NCBI RefSeq assembly: GCF_036669915.1
Contig: NC_089312.1
Coordinates: forward strand, 10,592,929-10,656,928
Source of the DNA: Pocillopora verrucosa
Taxonomy: Eukaryota > Cnidaria > Anthozoa > Scleractinia > Pocilloporidae
DNA: 64,000 bases
Direction of reading: 5' to 3'
Shown: piece after piece, positions 26,060 to 38,700 of the stretch
Layout: the number at the start of each line of letters is the position of its first letter
How positions within the stretch are numbered: position 1 is the stretch's first letter
Position numbers and translations under genes: made by a program
Notes under the pieces: model-generated
Seen by the model: only the letters and a program-made list of their open reading frames with translations
Database searches by the model: none
Told to the model about the DNA's origin: nothing

Positions 26060-26165
26060 AGGAATTTTCTCTTCTGCAATCTAAAATTTTTGACGAAAAT
26101 TTCCAGTAGAATTTTTACTCCTCCTTTCAACTTCATAAAAATTCTTGAATAGTGGATAGGGTAAG
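26060..26165 (+). repeat. Orphan copy of the MFSD12-like 5' flank
   Basis: GACGAAAATTTCCAGTAGAA, CCTTTCAACTTCATAAAAAT and TCTTGAATAGTGGATAGGGT match 32485-32570 upstream of gene 1 at roughly 75-80%, with the TATA box degraded to CATAAAAA (26134-26141). No exon 1 follows, so it is a detached promoter-region fragment or a repeat that happens to sit before the genes. Confidence 0.45.
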
Positions 26166-29100
26166 TTTTTTTTTTCCTAACTGTGTTTTGTGGTCAGTCC
26201 ATAGAGTTAAAACCACTCAAGTAGACCTGAGGATAATCTTTCGAGTAAAATTTAATCCATTCATGTTCCCAAAATCAATGGTAGTGGTTTTTTTGAGGGA
26301 TGTTTTTCGTACTTTCATTGGCCAATAATGGATAAAAATGGTGATTTTTATGCTTATTTAAAATACCCCTCTTAAAAGATTAACCTGCATGTTTTAGGTG
26401 GCTACGACACCATTTCTCTTTGATGACCGCTTACTGCAGGTTCGACTAAATGCAGCCCCTATTCTATTCTTAAAGCTGCTAAAACCAGTCGTGGCTTGTT
26501 AGGATATATGATTGTGCTCAATCCGACCTCAAAAAGACAGGGACACAACCCTGTGGTTTCCACAGTGTTGGGATGTGCGATAAATTTGGTTAAATATCAG
26601 TTTTACATTTGTCACATTGCACGGAATATCTCAGCTTTTTAATAGATTCTCTGGAAATTAATTTATCTTTGCCAGGCCTGCAGAAACCTACTTCAGGAAA
26701 AGATTCCCTCCATGAGAAACCTAGCCAAAATTCATTGTAGAACTGACTTCACAAATTCAGAAAATTCTCCAAACACCCTTGCACCACTGATACTAAAAAG
26801 TGTTACAAGTGAAAGATCGATTAGCAGGGATGAGGTTTAAACACCATTGATGTTTATTTGAGAAACACAATTCGACCATCACGGTCTATAGGAAGTACTA
26901 GCACAAATAGTGAGCTTATTTCTTGAATTCTAAAACTCTCACCGTTACATTTACTTTTGTACAGTATGTCAGGTTTCAAGACGCCCCTTGGTGATAACTT
27001 AACCCATATAACCACTGACTTATTCGAGAGATTTTGAAAAACTCAAAATTTACAGACTACTTCTCTAAAATGAGACATAATAAGGTTAAAAAATTACGAT
27101 CGGAAGGAGACAAATTGGTCTAATGGCTGACCTGGCGGATGGCAATTAATTGAATTCATGCACCATTCCTCGCTAATTCGATTCATTTGGCCCTAGGAAA
27201 AAAATCAAGGTCGCAAGGTCGCCAAACAAGTACAGCAGCTAGTTTCGACTCAAGTATTTAGGCTTTTTCCCACTCTTACATCTTCCTTATACTTAACAGC
27301 AGTTAAACAGGCTGTTTAAAAATCATGATTACAAACAAAAAAACTTAAAGTAGTATTGAGTAAGATTTATTTCATGTGCTTTGGGGCGAGAGACAGTACC
27401 ATTTGTATTGTTTGTTATTTGTTAAGTACTCTAGAGTCGACAAATAATATGAAGCAAAGGTCAAGATTACTTATCATAACCAGAACAATCTACCCTATCT
27501 TTCATAAGATCTGATTATAATAGTTGGCATTACTTAACAAAAATCATTGTCCTGCTTTGTTTCGTTTTTTTCAGGTATCACAAAAAGTCACGCTAATTCG
27601 CCCCAATTGGAGTGAATTCATATAAAAATATTGGTTGATTTATAAAGTCTCAAACACTTGCAGTTAATCGTCTGTGCCGCTCAGTCAGGTCAGATGCCTG
27701 ATTAAAAGAGTTTGGATCATCGAATCTTTAACCAAGGTAAGCGACCTACATTATGAAACGTGAACTTCGTTTAATAACGTATTTCACTGGTCCTTTTCGC
27801 AGTTAAAAGAGTATAGTGTAAAACCAAAAAATGAGGGTAAGAAATATTGATTGACTTGATTGCTAAATCTTTGATTCCGCCTTGGTGCTTACAAAGGGTT
27901 CATTTACTTGAATTAAAGCGTTCACGCAGGCTGAGTACATATCTCGTGGGAAAAGTAGTCAAAATGAGCATACCTGGAGATTTAATTTCTGAACCAGATG
28001 GTTTGTGTAATTACAGGCAGACCACCCTATAAGGGGGGCCTAATGTGATGCAGCTATAGAAATGTAAAAAACAAAGTGAGTGGCGATGGGGAATATAGCG
28101 CTGAATTATAAGATTTTCAACGTATCGAAGTTGGGAAACTTTTATTAGGCGAAACAAAAGGTTATCGAATAGAGGTTTTCTGCCTCTCTGAGAAGTTTAA
28201 ATGATGTTTTTTTCTGATCACCCCCGACGTTTGACTTGATGCGTAATGGGCTACGAGTAGGCTCATTAGCGCTGCGGCAAGAGATACAGTGCACGTGAGA
28301 TTCGAGGCGGTTAGCGAAGCGAGCGTGCGAAAGGCCTATGAGGGGTCAAGAAGCTTCATTTTAAGTTGGAGTTCTAAATTCATAGTTAAAAAAAATTTAT
28401 GAAACCAAAAACTCAGGGCGATTCCATATAAAAACTACTACCTTTATCGAGAATCATTACCACCTTAAGTTGGAGTTGTAAGGAATCTTTGATTCCACCT
28501 TCGCACGCGTACTTGAGTAAAAGCTTTCGCACAGTACAGCAGCTAGTCATTTCGAGTTGAGTATAAAAGCCTTTTTCCACTTTTTTACCCCCTACCCTCT
28601 TTCTAACTCTACCTCTGAGATTCCACTTCCATAGCATTTTTCCTGGCGAACATCGATGAGACAAAAAAGAGGTCTCACCGGCAGACTTAACGCGAACAAA
28701 ATAAAATTCGAATTTATCAATAAGGATGTGTTTGTTTATCGTAGTGGAAATGACTAATTTGTTTTCATGCGTAAAAATCGTGTCTTTCGAGTGTCACGTA
28801 ATATTACGTCATGCATGCAACATGTGATAGCATTGCTGGAAGCATGAATCCCTTGGTTCAATAAACAAAACAGCAAGAATCCTGTTCTACCGCAAATTAA
28901 CATATCGTGCTACAAACAAAAACTCTGTTTTTAAGTATTATGTTTAATTAATTTCATGTGCACTTGTGGTGAGAGAAGGCGCCATTTTCATTGTCTGTCT
29001 TTTGTTGCGTACACTAGATTTAACTATTGAAGTTTAAGGTCAAGATTGCCTTTCATAAGCAACTTAATTTGCGCTACCTACCATAGATAGATAATCTATA

Positions 29101-29199
29101 TTTTACCCACGGACAATTCATCAGCCATAAAAACATTCAAATATATAAACGTGCATTGAATGGATAAGATACTATAAAAAATATACTTTAAGTACTAAC

Positions 29200-29897
29200 C
29201 TAACTAAAGCTGCTTTCCACGAATGCCGTTCCTGAACGTACTTCTTCAATTAAACGCTTAAATACCCCAACGGATTCTGCTTGTCTTATGTCACGAGGAG
29301 GTCTGTTCCAAAGAATGGCGCCACTATAGATATTTTTGTAACAGTTTGTGCGCGGCAAAGGAATATTAAGCTTATTCTCAGAGTCTCTTCGGTTATACGC
29401 AGTTTCTCGCCTTTCAAATTTAGAACATAAATAATCTAGAGCTAAACCGTGCAGAGACTCGTAGACCATTATGGCTCTTTGTATCTGCTGCTTGGAAGCT
29501 AGGTTTTTCCATCTCAGGACCTCAAACAAGTGACCAGGATCGGCGTTATAATTTGAATAAGTCAAAACACGGGTGCTCTGTTTTGTGGTTTCTGTACCCT
29601 GTTCGGCAAAGTTATCCCTCAGTTTCCCCAAACAACATGATTACAATAGTCAAAATGTGGCTGAATCAGAGCTTGATATATTAGAAGCAAAGTCGCTTGA
29701 GGGGCAAGGTGCCTTATTCGTTTTATAGCCCAAATGCCAGAAGCGACTTTCTTTGTTAGTTTATCGATGTGACTGCTCCAGTCGAGTTTGTTATCGATGG
29801 CCACTCCGAGTGATTTTGCCATGGTTTTGCGGTGGTTTTGCAGATAAAATATAACAGTGAGCAGAAGGGGACAATGAAGTATAAAAGTTATTATCAT
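29200..29897 (-). mobile_element. Truncated non-LTR retrotransposon (3' end of RT ORF), frameshifted
   Basis: Two minus-strand frames (29897-29619 and 29631-29200) overlap by 13 bp and together give the C-terminal part of a LINE reverse transcriptase: KSLGVAIDNKLDWSSHIDKL, QALIQPHFDYCNHVVWGN, a thumb segment with LASKQQIQRAIMVYESLHG and LDYLCSKF, and the LPRTNCYKN...GAILWNRPP ending. This resembles CR1/L2-clade elements common in cnidarians. The 5' part, palm catalytic core and endonuclease are missing. It sits inside one of the diverged duplicates: matching sequence occurs just right of it at 29880-30010. Confidence 0.7.
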
Positions 29898-30019
29898 TAT
29901 CGAGAATCAGTACCATTTTAAGCTGGAAATGTAATCAATCTTTGATTCCACCTTCGTGCGCGCAGAGGGCTTATTTACTTCGATAAAAGCTCTCGCGTCT
30001 GCTGAGTAACTTTACACAA

Positions 30020-32440
30020 ACGTTTTTTCGTGCGAAAAAATCATCACACTCTCAGTACCGAGTAGTTGCTGGATACTGATGTTTCGTCTGATTCGAAATG
30101 TGTCCCATGCAATTGTTAATTGATGACAAGGGTCACCGTGTTCGGTATGTGTTGGGATTGAAGTCAGTGTCAATCAATAGATTTATTTCAGAGGGCCTTA
30201 CGATCGTAATGAAGTGCCCTTTCCTGAAAGATACACTATAGAGAGTTTGTTCTCTGTATGGCCGTCAATACGAGAGAGTCTTATAGATTTGCCTGCAAGT
30301 TGCAGCTCACAGATTTGCTGTTATCAAAGTAAACTTCCATTTTTTTTATCGTTTTATAAAAAATAGTAGGAAGCATTTTGAAGTTTCTAACAAAAAAAAA
30401 AGCGTCAATAAGAAATCGAGCAAAAAGCTGATAACCATGTAACTCGGTTGACGAAATGTGACGAGGAGCCATGTAGCATCTGAATTTGAAGAATAATCTC
30501 AGACGAGCTGTTAATACTTAAGCTTACATAACCTGGAAGTATTATAAAGATCGATGTGTATATATCTAATCATCTTATAATTTGTTGACAGTGTTTTATC
30601 TCTTTTTCAAGCACTAAGCCTACTCAGGGGAAGGTCAAATCTCTCTAATAGTTAATATGGTTCCTTACAGCTTATGTGTTTTTCGCAGCTTGCTCAGTAA
30701 GAACAGATAGTATAAGAGCTACAATACTGTGTCCGCAGTACTGATGGGGAACATACCAATCAGTGCAGTATAGCAAATGTGTCAAGTGCAAGCGGATGCA
30801 TTGTCAGATTGAAACTCGCGCAGAGTTTTCGGTCACATTTCGGTTCGTTCAAACTTAAACTAACATCTGGTGAATTCCAGTGAGGCCTTTCTGTTCGCAG
30901 ATTAAGTAATTGACGTTTTATTTTTTTATTTTGTTCGGTAGGGAGGCAAAAAAAAGCTATCTTTATCTTCATGTTCGCTTCTAAACTATTGGACAAAGTA
31001 GATAAAATATCGTAAAATCTAAAAGGTGGAAAGATATCTTTTTCATTATGAACTGTGCAGTCAAACTATTATTTTCGAAGAAATTGGATGATAAGTAATA
31101 ATATCTCGATCGATTCAATTAGGTATGCGTGGAGCTTAGAATAAAAAAAGAAAAAAGGTAAGGTTATTCATTTGTTTTAAAACGTCTTATTTCGAAAAAA
31201 CAACAAAAACAAAAAAAATTAAAACAGGAAAGAAGGAAAAGGAGAAAACAGTTCAAAGGTGTCAATAATTTGCAGTTTGCTTATTGCACCTGCAATCAAT
31301 AATCTCCCCAACGGCATCAACATTCATTTCTATTGATCCATAAGGACATTTTTAAAAGAGCTAGATAGTACTCTACTCATTAGTAGCGCTTACGTCAGCA
31401 GTAACCCGTCGGTAACTTTTTTACGGCCTCGATATTTTGTCACTATACATCACTGATTGGGGAAAATGAAGTATGAAAGCATCCGTAGTATGCATGATCA
31501 AAATTTCAATCCGAACTTAAAATCCTGATATGCTGCTAAGACCTCTCCTGACTGAGAACAACGTCGAAATTTTACAGAAGCCTTTTAAAGTTTTCAAGAG
31601 GTAAAGAGTGCTGACCACAGCCTTCGGAAGGGTAATGCAGCTCCCTCTCCTGTTTAGCTCCAATGACTTTCATTTCTGTTGGTTGTGATCAGGGCAATGC
31701 AACGGATTGAGACTAGCGAGTGGCAATTAGTTGACAAGACCAGTTTCGAAGGGAGAATTAGGTAGTCACGTTCGGCGCGCTAACCTAACATTTCGATGAA
31801 ATTCCTCAGAGCACAGACTCAGTTCAGGGGAGCGTTGTTGTTTGGAAAGCCACGCCAAAGTGCTCTTTATCTCAACAACAATCGTAAGTTGATAGAAACT
31901 TTTACCTTTTTTACTGCATTGTTTGAATCCTTCTCTTGAACAATTTTTTTTTTCGCGATACATTTGATGGTGCGTTTCCAACATTTGTCTTATTTCTGTG
32001 TACGATCAATAATTCGTCTCGAGTTCCGTTTTACCGATAAAAGTTCAAAGAAGAGGTTAAGGTTTTCTTCATTTAACGAAATGTGAAAAGTCGCACAATA
32101 AATAACAGGTTTTGAGTTAGGCAGAACTTGAATACATGACGCTTACATAGGAACAGACGAAACGATCTAGGCCACAAGTGCACCTCCCACGAATGATCTA
32201 AAAAAAAACGACTACAACTCAGGCTTCGATACAATCCATCGATCTTGTCGAAGATCAACTTTCATTTAATCCTAGGTACCTTTCGAGGGTTATAATTTTG
32301 AATGCTACCAAAACTGGGCTAGGACTACGCTGTTTGAAAAAAATTGGCTTAAATCTTGCAAGTTTTATATTTGCTACAAGAATCAATCCACTAAACCTTG
32401 ACCCAATCTTTGGGAACATTCTCTAAAAAACTATCAGCAT
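30020..32440. other. No gene seen
   Basis: AT-rich with A/T runs. Lies between the duplicate mosaic and the gene 1 promoter block. Confidence 0.4.
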
Positions 32441-32531
32441 AAAACTCAGATATTTCCTAAACTTCTCTGCTATGCGATTGTAAGTTTTTGAAGAAAATTT
32501 CCGGCAAAATAGCTGCCTCTCTTTTCAACCT

Positions 32532-32539
32532 TATAAAAA
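32532..32539 (+). promoter_or_regulatory. TATA-like box upstream of MFSD12-like gene 1
   Basis: TATAAAAA inside a block (AACCTTATAAAAATTCTTGA and flanks) that also occurs upstream of gene 2 and, degenerate, at 26134. It sits about 190 bp before the 3' splice site that precedes the start codon. Conservation of this block between the two paralogues suggests core promoter function; no transcription start can be read from sequence alone. Confidence 0.4.
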
Positions 32540-32750
32540 TTCTTGAATAGTAGGTAGGGTGGGTTCTATTGCTTGATTTTGTTTTGCTCTCAAACCCTCC
32601 AGGTGTTATTGCTAAAATAGTATTAGTTACTTGGTTTGAAAAAGTGAATCAATATAATTATAACTATTACAACTTCCTTTTTTGTTGCAGTTCCGTATAT
32701 CATGATTTTCTTTATTTCTTGTTAGGCTGTTAGGGTTTGCGGATGTGAAC

Positions 32751-35700
32751 ATGGAGTTCGAGAAAAATCGTCAAAGAGGCTTATCACACCTGCAGCAATT
32801 TTCCTTTGGAGTGGGGCACGTGATTAATGACAACACTCGCCGCATGTTGCATTCATTCCGAATGATTTTTCTCATGAGAGTTGTTGGCATTTCTGCAACC
32901 AATGCCGGCTTAATTTCCTCTTACAATTATTTTGCCGGTGGAATCCTTTTTGCTCCAGTAGCAGGGTTTTTATGTGATAAGATTAAAATTCCGGTTCTGT
33001 CACGCAGGCATGGAAAGAGAAAATCGTGGCATTTGATTGGAACTATAGCAGCAGCTATTGGTATTCCACTCTTTTTCAGCAAATGTTTTGTTTGTGGCAA
33101 AGGAACCAGCGAGTGGCCGGTGTTGTTGTATTACTTTTTGATTGCCACAATGATCTCATTTTCCATCAACTTCGTTGACATATCGCACTTGTCGATCATT
33201 CCGGTTTTGGCAAAGGATCAGAGAGAGGCCGCTAAGCTTTCTTCTTTAAGGTTTGGAAAATTTTTTTGATAACTAAAATTATTTGCATGTTAAGACAAGC
33301 TGAAAAGTTTTTTTTAGCCTAAGAGTCAGGTTAGGTCAAAACGGTGGTGTTCATAGCGCGGCCTTCACGGGAGCGCGAAGTGTGACGAGTAGATACACTC
33401 TCCCTGCCTCACAAATTGTGACCGGAGAAATCAGTCAAAAGCCGAATTATCGGGCTGGACATTAGTGTTTTTTGTGGCCTAGCTTGAGATATGATGTCAA
33501 TGAATTTGCGTCATTGTAATTTTTTTAACTGCCCCATTGCGCACTCTGATTTTCCCGGGTTTTTCACTGTCCGTATATCAGCATGACGGTTTAATCTTCA
33601 TTTTGCTTCAGAGAACTCTTCATTATCTAGTTCCATCTTCCCTGAAGTTTCGGAGAAGTTGGTTTCGTTTCAGAAACAGTTGCACCTAATCACTTATCAG
33701 TAGATATTTAGGGTGCTCTCACCTCTTCAAAGCTAACATGCAATTGACCTTTTACTTACAGAACTGCTTTCATGTATTTAACTGGCGTCGTTTGTTACCT
33801 TGTGGCATGGCTGATTCTTGGACAAGATGGCCGTGATCAGTTATCAAAAGAAAGCTCAATGGATTTTATGGTAATTAGTAACTCCTTACTTCTATTGTTG
33901 CTATTTCCCCATCTGCTTCCTTCCTGCGTTTCTCCCACATCTTTTCATTTCTTTCTCTCTAACTTCCTTTTTTCATGACTATTCTCCCTGAAAGTTCCTT
34001 CAGCTGAGACGCTGAGCATCGCGGATGATCAAGCCGATATGCTTCTGGTAGATGGGTTCATGTCCAAAATTTTTCTTGAAACAAATAGATATTTCAAACA
34101 AAATCCCAAATTCCTTATAGATGAGACTAGCAATAAGTAATTGTTTAACTTTGCAACTTTACGAACTCGTTTTTCGTTCAAGGGATCCTTCTATGATCAA
34201 TGTCATGGCATCACATGGGATCACCATTTGCACCTATATGTGCAAACTTATTTATGGGGTATTATGAGAACCAATGGCTAAATGATTTTAAAGATTTAAG
34301 GTTCTGCTTTGTCCTAGATATGTGAATGACACTTTTAGAACGAACAGGAATTACGTTTTATGTTACCTAAACGCCAGACACCTCAATATTAGGTTTTCTT
34401 TCGAAACACAGTCTAATAGGAAATGTCCAATCTCAGACGTTTTGGCGGGAAATTAGGAAGATTCTTGTGTTCTTTCCATTTATCATAAGAACACCCACAC
34501 TTGGCTTTTAACAAATTTCCTCAGTTTTACTCATTTCAAATATAAGATAGGTCTCATTTACACGTTGGTAAATAGAATTTTGAGGATAATTAGTACAACT
34601 TCTAGCATGAAAAAATATTTTTAAAACCTTTCTAAAACTCTTTAACGCAACTCTTTTCCTTCTTACCTAACTGAAAAAATCATATCAACCTATAAAAGCA
34701 AATTTGCTTCGCAACAACCTCGAGCTTGATGTGACCCTTCTATGCAGAGCCGTGTGGTTAATAACACTAAGTTGCAGACTTCCTATAGGTGACTTTTCTA
34801 GCATCGCACGTAACAAATTAACATGGCTATCAAAAACATTTGGAAAGACCTTAACATAAGGATTGTCTTCACTTCATTAAAACTTGAGAGTTGTTTTAGC
34901 TTTAAAGATCTAATTTCGGATCCCTGGCTATTTATCAATTTACTTCAGCGGAATGTAACTAATTGTAAGCACAAGTGTTCAACATAGTGTTGTGAGACTT
35001 TAGACTCAGCTAGGACAGTTTATTGGCTAAAACGTTAGGGAGGCGTAGCACATTGGCCATTTGCAAACCGAGCTGAATGCTCAGATGTAACATATTGACT
35101 GTCATTTTTCTTTTTCGCTTAGATTCCAAGTGTTACATTGGCGCGCGCTATTGTTTTATTCACCATTGTAATGTTTCTAATTTCAAATGTTGTATTCTCT
35201 TTAAAATTACAAATAGAAATCACTAATGTCCATCACTGAACAGACTTGATTGCAGTTGTGATGTCTGTTCATCTTCAGGTGATAGCTCTCATCCTAACAG
35301 GAGTAGGACTGGTGTGCTCTGGTATTTTCCATGTTGGAACTAAAGAACCTCCAGACGATTCACCAGCAGAGAGGAAGCTGTCTCATTCGATTGCAGATTA
35401 TGTGGTAAATTTTGGTTACACAAGAGCAACAGCTAAAAGAAACCTTGTTTTCCCCATCAGTTCAACTTACAGTTCTTTGCAATTAATCACATGATCAATT
35501 ATCAATTCAATCATTAATCATTAATGTTAATGGAGGCAGGCAGCCAATTCAATGCTCTTACTAATACCATTGGTCGATACGTTCACTATGATTTATGGAA
35601 ACTGGGTTGACGTGAACACTTAAGCTGACGCTCGATTTTAGATTTGAATTTCGCAAAAAGTTTCCTTGGTTTTCATTTCAACTTTTGGACTTTTTTGTTG

Positions 35701-38700
35701 CAAAGTGTTGTATCAATGCAATTTAATAAGTTTATTATATCCCTTTTGAAAGAGTTGGATTTAGACCGGTTATTACGACTATTCGTCGTCTTCAAGCCTC
35801 ACTCCCTGAGCGTCTCGTTGCCTAGTTCGGGTGAGATACCAACAATCATATCGGGTGAGATACCGACAAACACCAAGTGGGCATGAATAAATATTCAAAT
35901 ATTGAGTGAAATGTGCGCATCATTGCTAGTGATCTCATTCAAAATGATATTGTGTATTGATGTACTGCTTCGTATCTCTCGTAGAGAAAAACCTCCTTCA
36001 TGCCATCAGTTGGTCTCTTACAGTCAGTCCTGTATTTTGAAGGATGTGAGTTGTCATTCATCGTTTACTAACTTGACTTGTTTTGCTTTCAGCAAAGTTT
36101 CCTTTGATTTTCTTCCTCGATATCTTCATCTCAATTTTACAGCTTTTCAGTGGCTAATCGATAGTTTCGAAGTCTTCCTGTTTATGAAGAGCCTCGTTTT
36201 CATTTTTTATTTTCTCACAGATCAGCAGCGAAAGGAAAATATCCTAGATAAATTCATTCACAGTCTGCGATCATTGGAAAACAATAATCCAACCAACCAG
36301 CAATTATGTGAAGAACAAACCAGCCCTGTCAGAAAAAGCAGTTTCTTTGACCAATTTTTTGAAGCCATATTAGCAGGACATGACAGTAACGAAGCTGCGG
36401 AAAGTAAGACCATAGAAAAAGAGGCTCATGATCCGACACCGAACTTGACTGTTACCCCAGTGGCAGTCACAAGTGAGGATGACTTCACGTTCGTAAAGAC
36501 GTTGCCAAAAGAGCGAAAAATAAGCCTTATGATGAGCATCTTTAATAGGCTGACGACAAAACAAGAAGATTCTGCAGGAGAGAGCGATTTAAAGAAAGAC
36601 GATTACAGAACTTTGGATGATATAGGCGAAGGGGATGGCCGAGGAATGATGGAAAAGACACAACAAAACTCAGAAATAGATAACCAAGGGCACAAACTGA
36701 CCCCTGCTGTTGACCTTGAAGAATTTGAAACAGAATCCAGCCAACATTCTCCGGATGTTAGCAAAGATGATAGAAAATCTCTGCCATCTGTTGCTTCTGA
36801 TATTGAATCCACTCCTCTACAAAAAGCAAAGACAGCGAGAGCCTGGTTCAAGGATCCTCATTTGTATAAGGTAACTTAAATTAAAGAAAGGGAATGTTTC
36901 GACAAAAAATGAGAACTTTTCCACTGCCATTGCCACTGGCATTGATATTGGCATTGGCATTAGTATTAGCATTGCCATTGCCATTGCCATTACCAATGCC
37001 ATTGCTGGGAGTACAATTGCGATATCTAAAGTTTTTTTTAAAACCGCTTGTTGTGATACTGCCGATAAATGATTCGGGTTTTTTTCGCGTATTGGGAAAC
37101 TGTGCCTTCTGCTTCAAGAACCACCCGAGGCAGGCTGAGAGCAGTATCCACGACCTTTAGTACATTTTTGCCCATAAGGACGCTATTGGACAGTGAATAA
37201 AATATGTTCACCGATGCAAGAAATTTTTAAAATTTCCTGAATGGATTGGTGTGAGCTTCTAAAAATGTGGTTTATTATTTTCTTTTCAGGTTGCCATTAT
37301 TTACTCGTGCACGAAGAGTTTACAGAGTGTGCTCTTTTCTTATTTGCCCCTGCTCCTCACCGACGAACTGAAGTTTGGAAAAGTATGAAAACATTTTTGA
37401 GCAAATTTAATTGATCATTTTCTAGGTTTAAAAAATACTGAAAGTCATACTTGATCTTCTATAAAGGTTAACCAAATATCTTGTGACTCATCTACCCTAG
37501 TTTCCTTGCTTTCTCCTTTCTCAGTCAGCGCATCAGCTTCATAACAAGTCTGTTGAAGAGATAAACAGACAGACAGACAGAACAACCATTTTGAAAAACA
37601 TAGTACCCAGTTGAAACTGTTTAGGCTTGCCCGTAAATTAAACTTCCCGAATCGTTTTCCAAACAAAGCTCCTGGAAAAATTTACTTTATCAATGCTCCA
37701 CACCTGGTAAGAGTGGAAAAAGTTAAATGCGAAGAAAGCTCCTTGATGTTTTCAAATATTATCAGGTTCTACTTTTAAAAAACTTGTATCTCGCCTATCC
37801 GAGAAAATCACGACTCGCGGATCCCATTGCACATAAATTGCCAGTTGGTATTCCCGGAAGAGGTATGGACTCAATAAATTGCTTCTCATGACAGAAAGAA
37901 AATCTAGTTAAGGAGTCTCCATGGGGTTTTTGACCGCACAGATCTGGGTGCCAACATAGCACGAGCTTTAAAAGTCTCAACATGCAAAACAAGCATGGCG
38001 GCTCGATACGATCGCACGATTTTTATTGGAAAACGTGTGTTTAAAAAAGTTTATCACGATTCAATTTTTATGTGATGGAATATAGGGTTTCCAGCTACTG
38101 CACTCGTAATATTCAAAGGCCTTCTTCGCCTGGAAAAAAATTCAACCGAAAAGAAAACGCCGTGGGAAAGATTGCCAAAAGGCGACAGATTCGAAAGTCT
38201 ACGCATGCTCAGATACGGATCTTGGCGAGGTCTCATTCTATTACGTAATGTTTTGCGACAAAGAAAATAAGGAAATTTCGAGTAAGATTTATTGCGTTTC
38301 CTTCGTTTGAATTTCCTAAGATTTCATTGTGATCGATCGTTAAAAATATTTGTGCCCTTCGTAGTGCCTGTTAATAGAAAAAAATTATTGTCGGCTTTTA
38401 AATGATCGGCAGGGAAATTTTCACAAATTGTGAAAAATTTGGAGATATTCCACCAAAGCAAATTGAAGGAAATCAAAGGCAAAGTCAAATTATTGATGGT
38501 AAGCGCCTTCCTTCATGGAGCCTTAGCTTAGTAACAAAAATCAATCTGATAATATTTACTACAGCAAACATATGCGATAGTCCGAACCTTGCTCATTGCC
38601 TTACCGTTAGCTTTCAGTGACCTTGAAAAGCGAAAACATAAAAATTTCCTAAAAAAACATGACGCGTGCCAACATTGAGCAAAAACCTTATGGAAACTCC

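Larger units (their letters stand above)
20630..29060. repeat. Mosaic of diverged segmental duplicates
   Basis: Several blocks recur in the same orientation: 20640-21130 with 26450-27000 (TGCTAAAGCTAGTCGTGGCT); 24480-25080 with 27030-27440 (GGCTGACCTGGCGGATGGCA); 25130-25640 with 27470-28060; 25790-25950 with 28230-28380 (GCACGTGAGATTCGAGGCGG); and parts again at 28410-28900. Similarity by eye is about 75-90%. No coding sequence is shared among them. Confidence 0.7.

Noticed and set aside
35902..36220. N-terminal part of the long frame 35902-36879
   Set aside because: Includes intron sequence. The conserved exons are 35985-36045 (different frame) and 36221-36870.
36817..37160. Open frames of alternating Leu/Pro/Ala or Asn/Gly
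   Set aside because: Produced by the GCCATT hexamer repeat on both strands.
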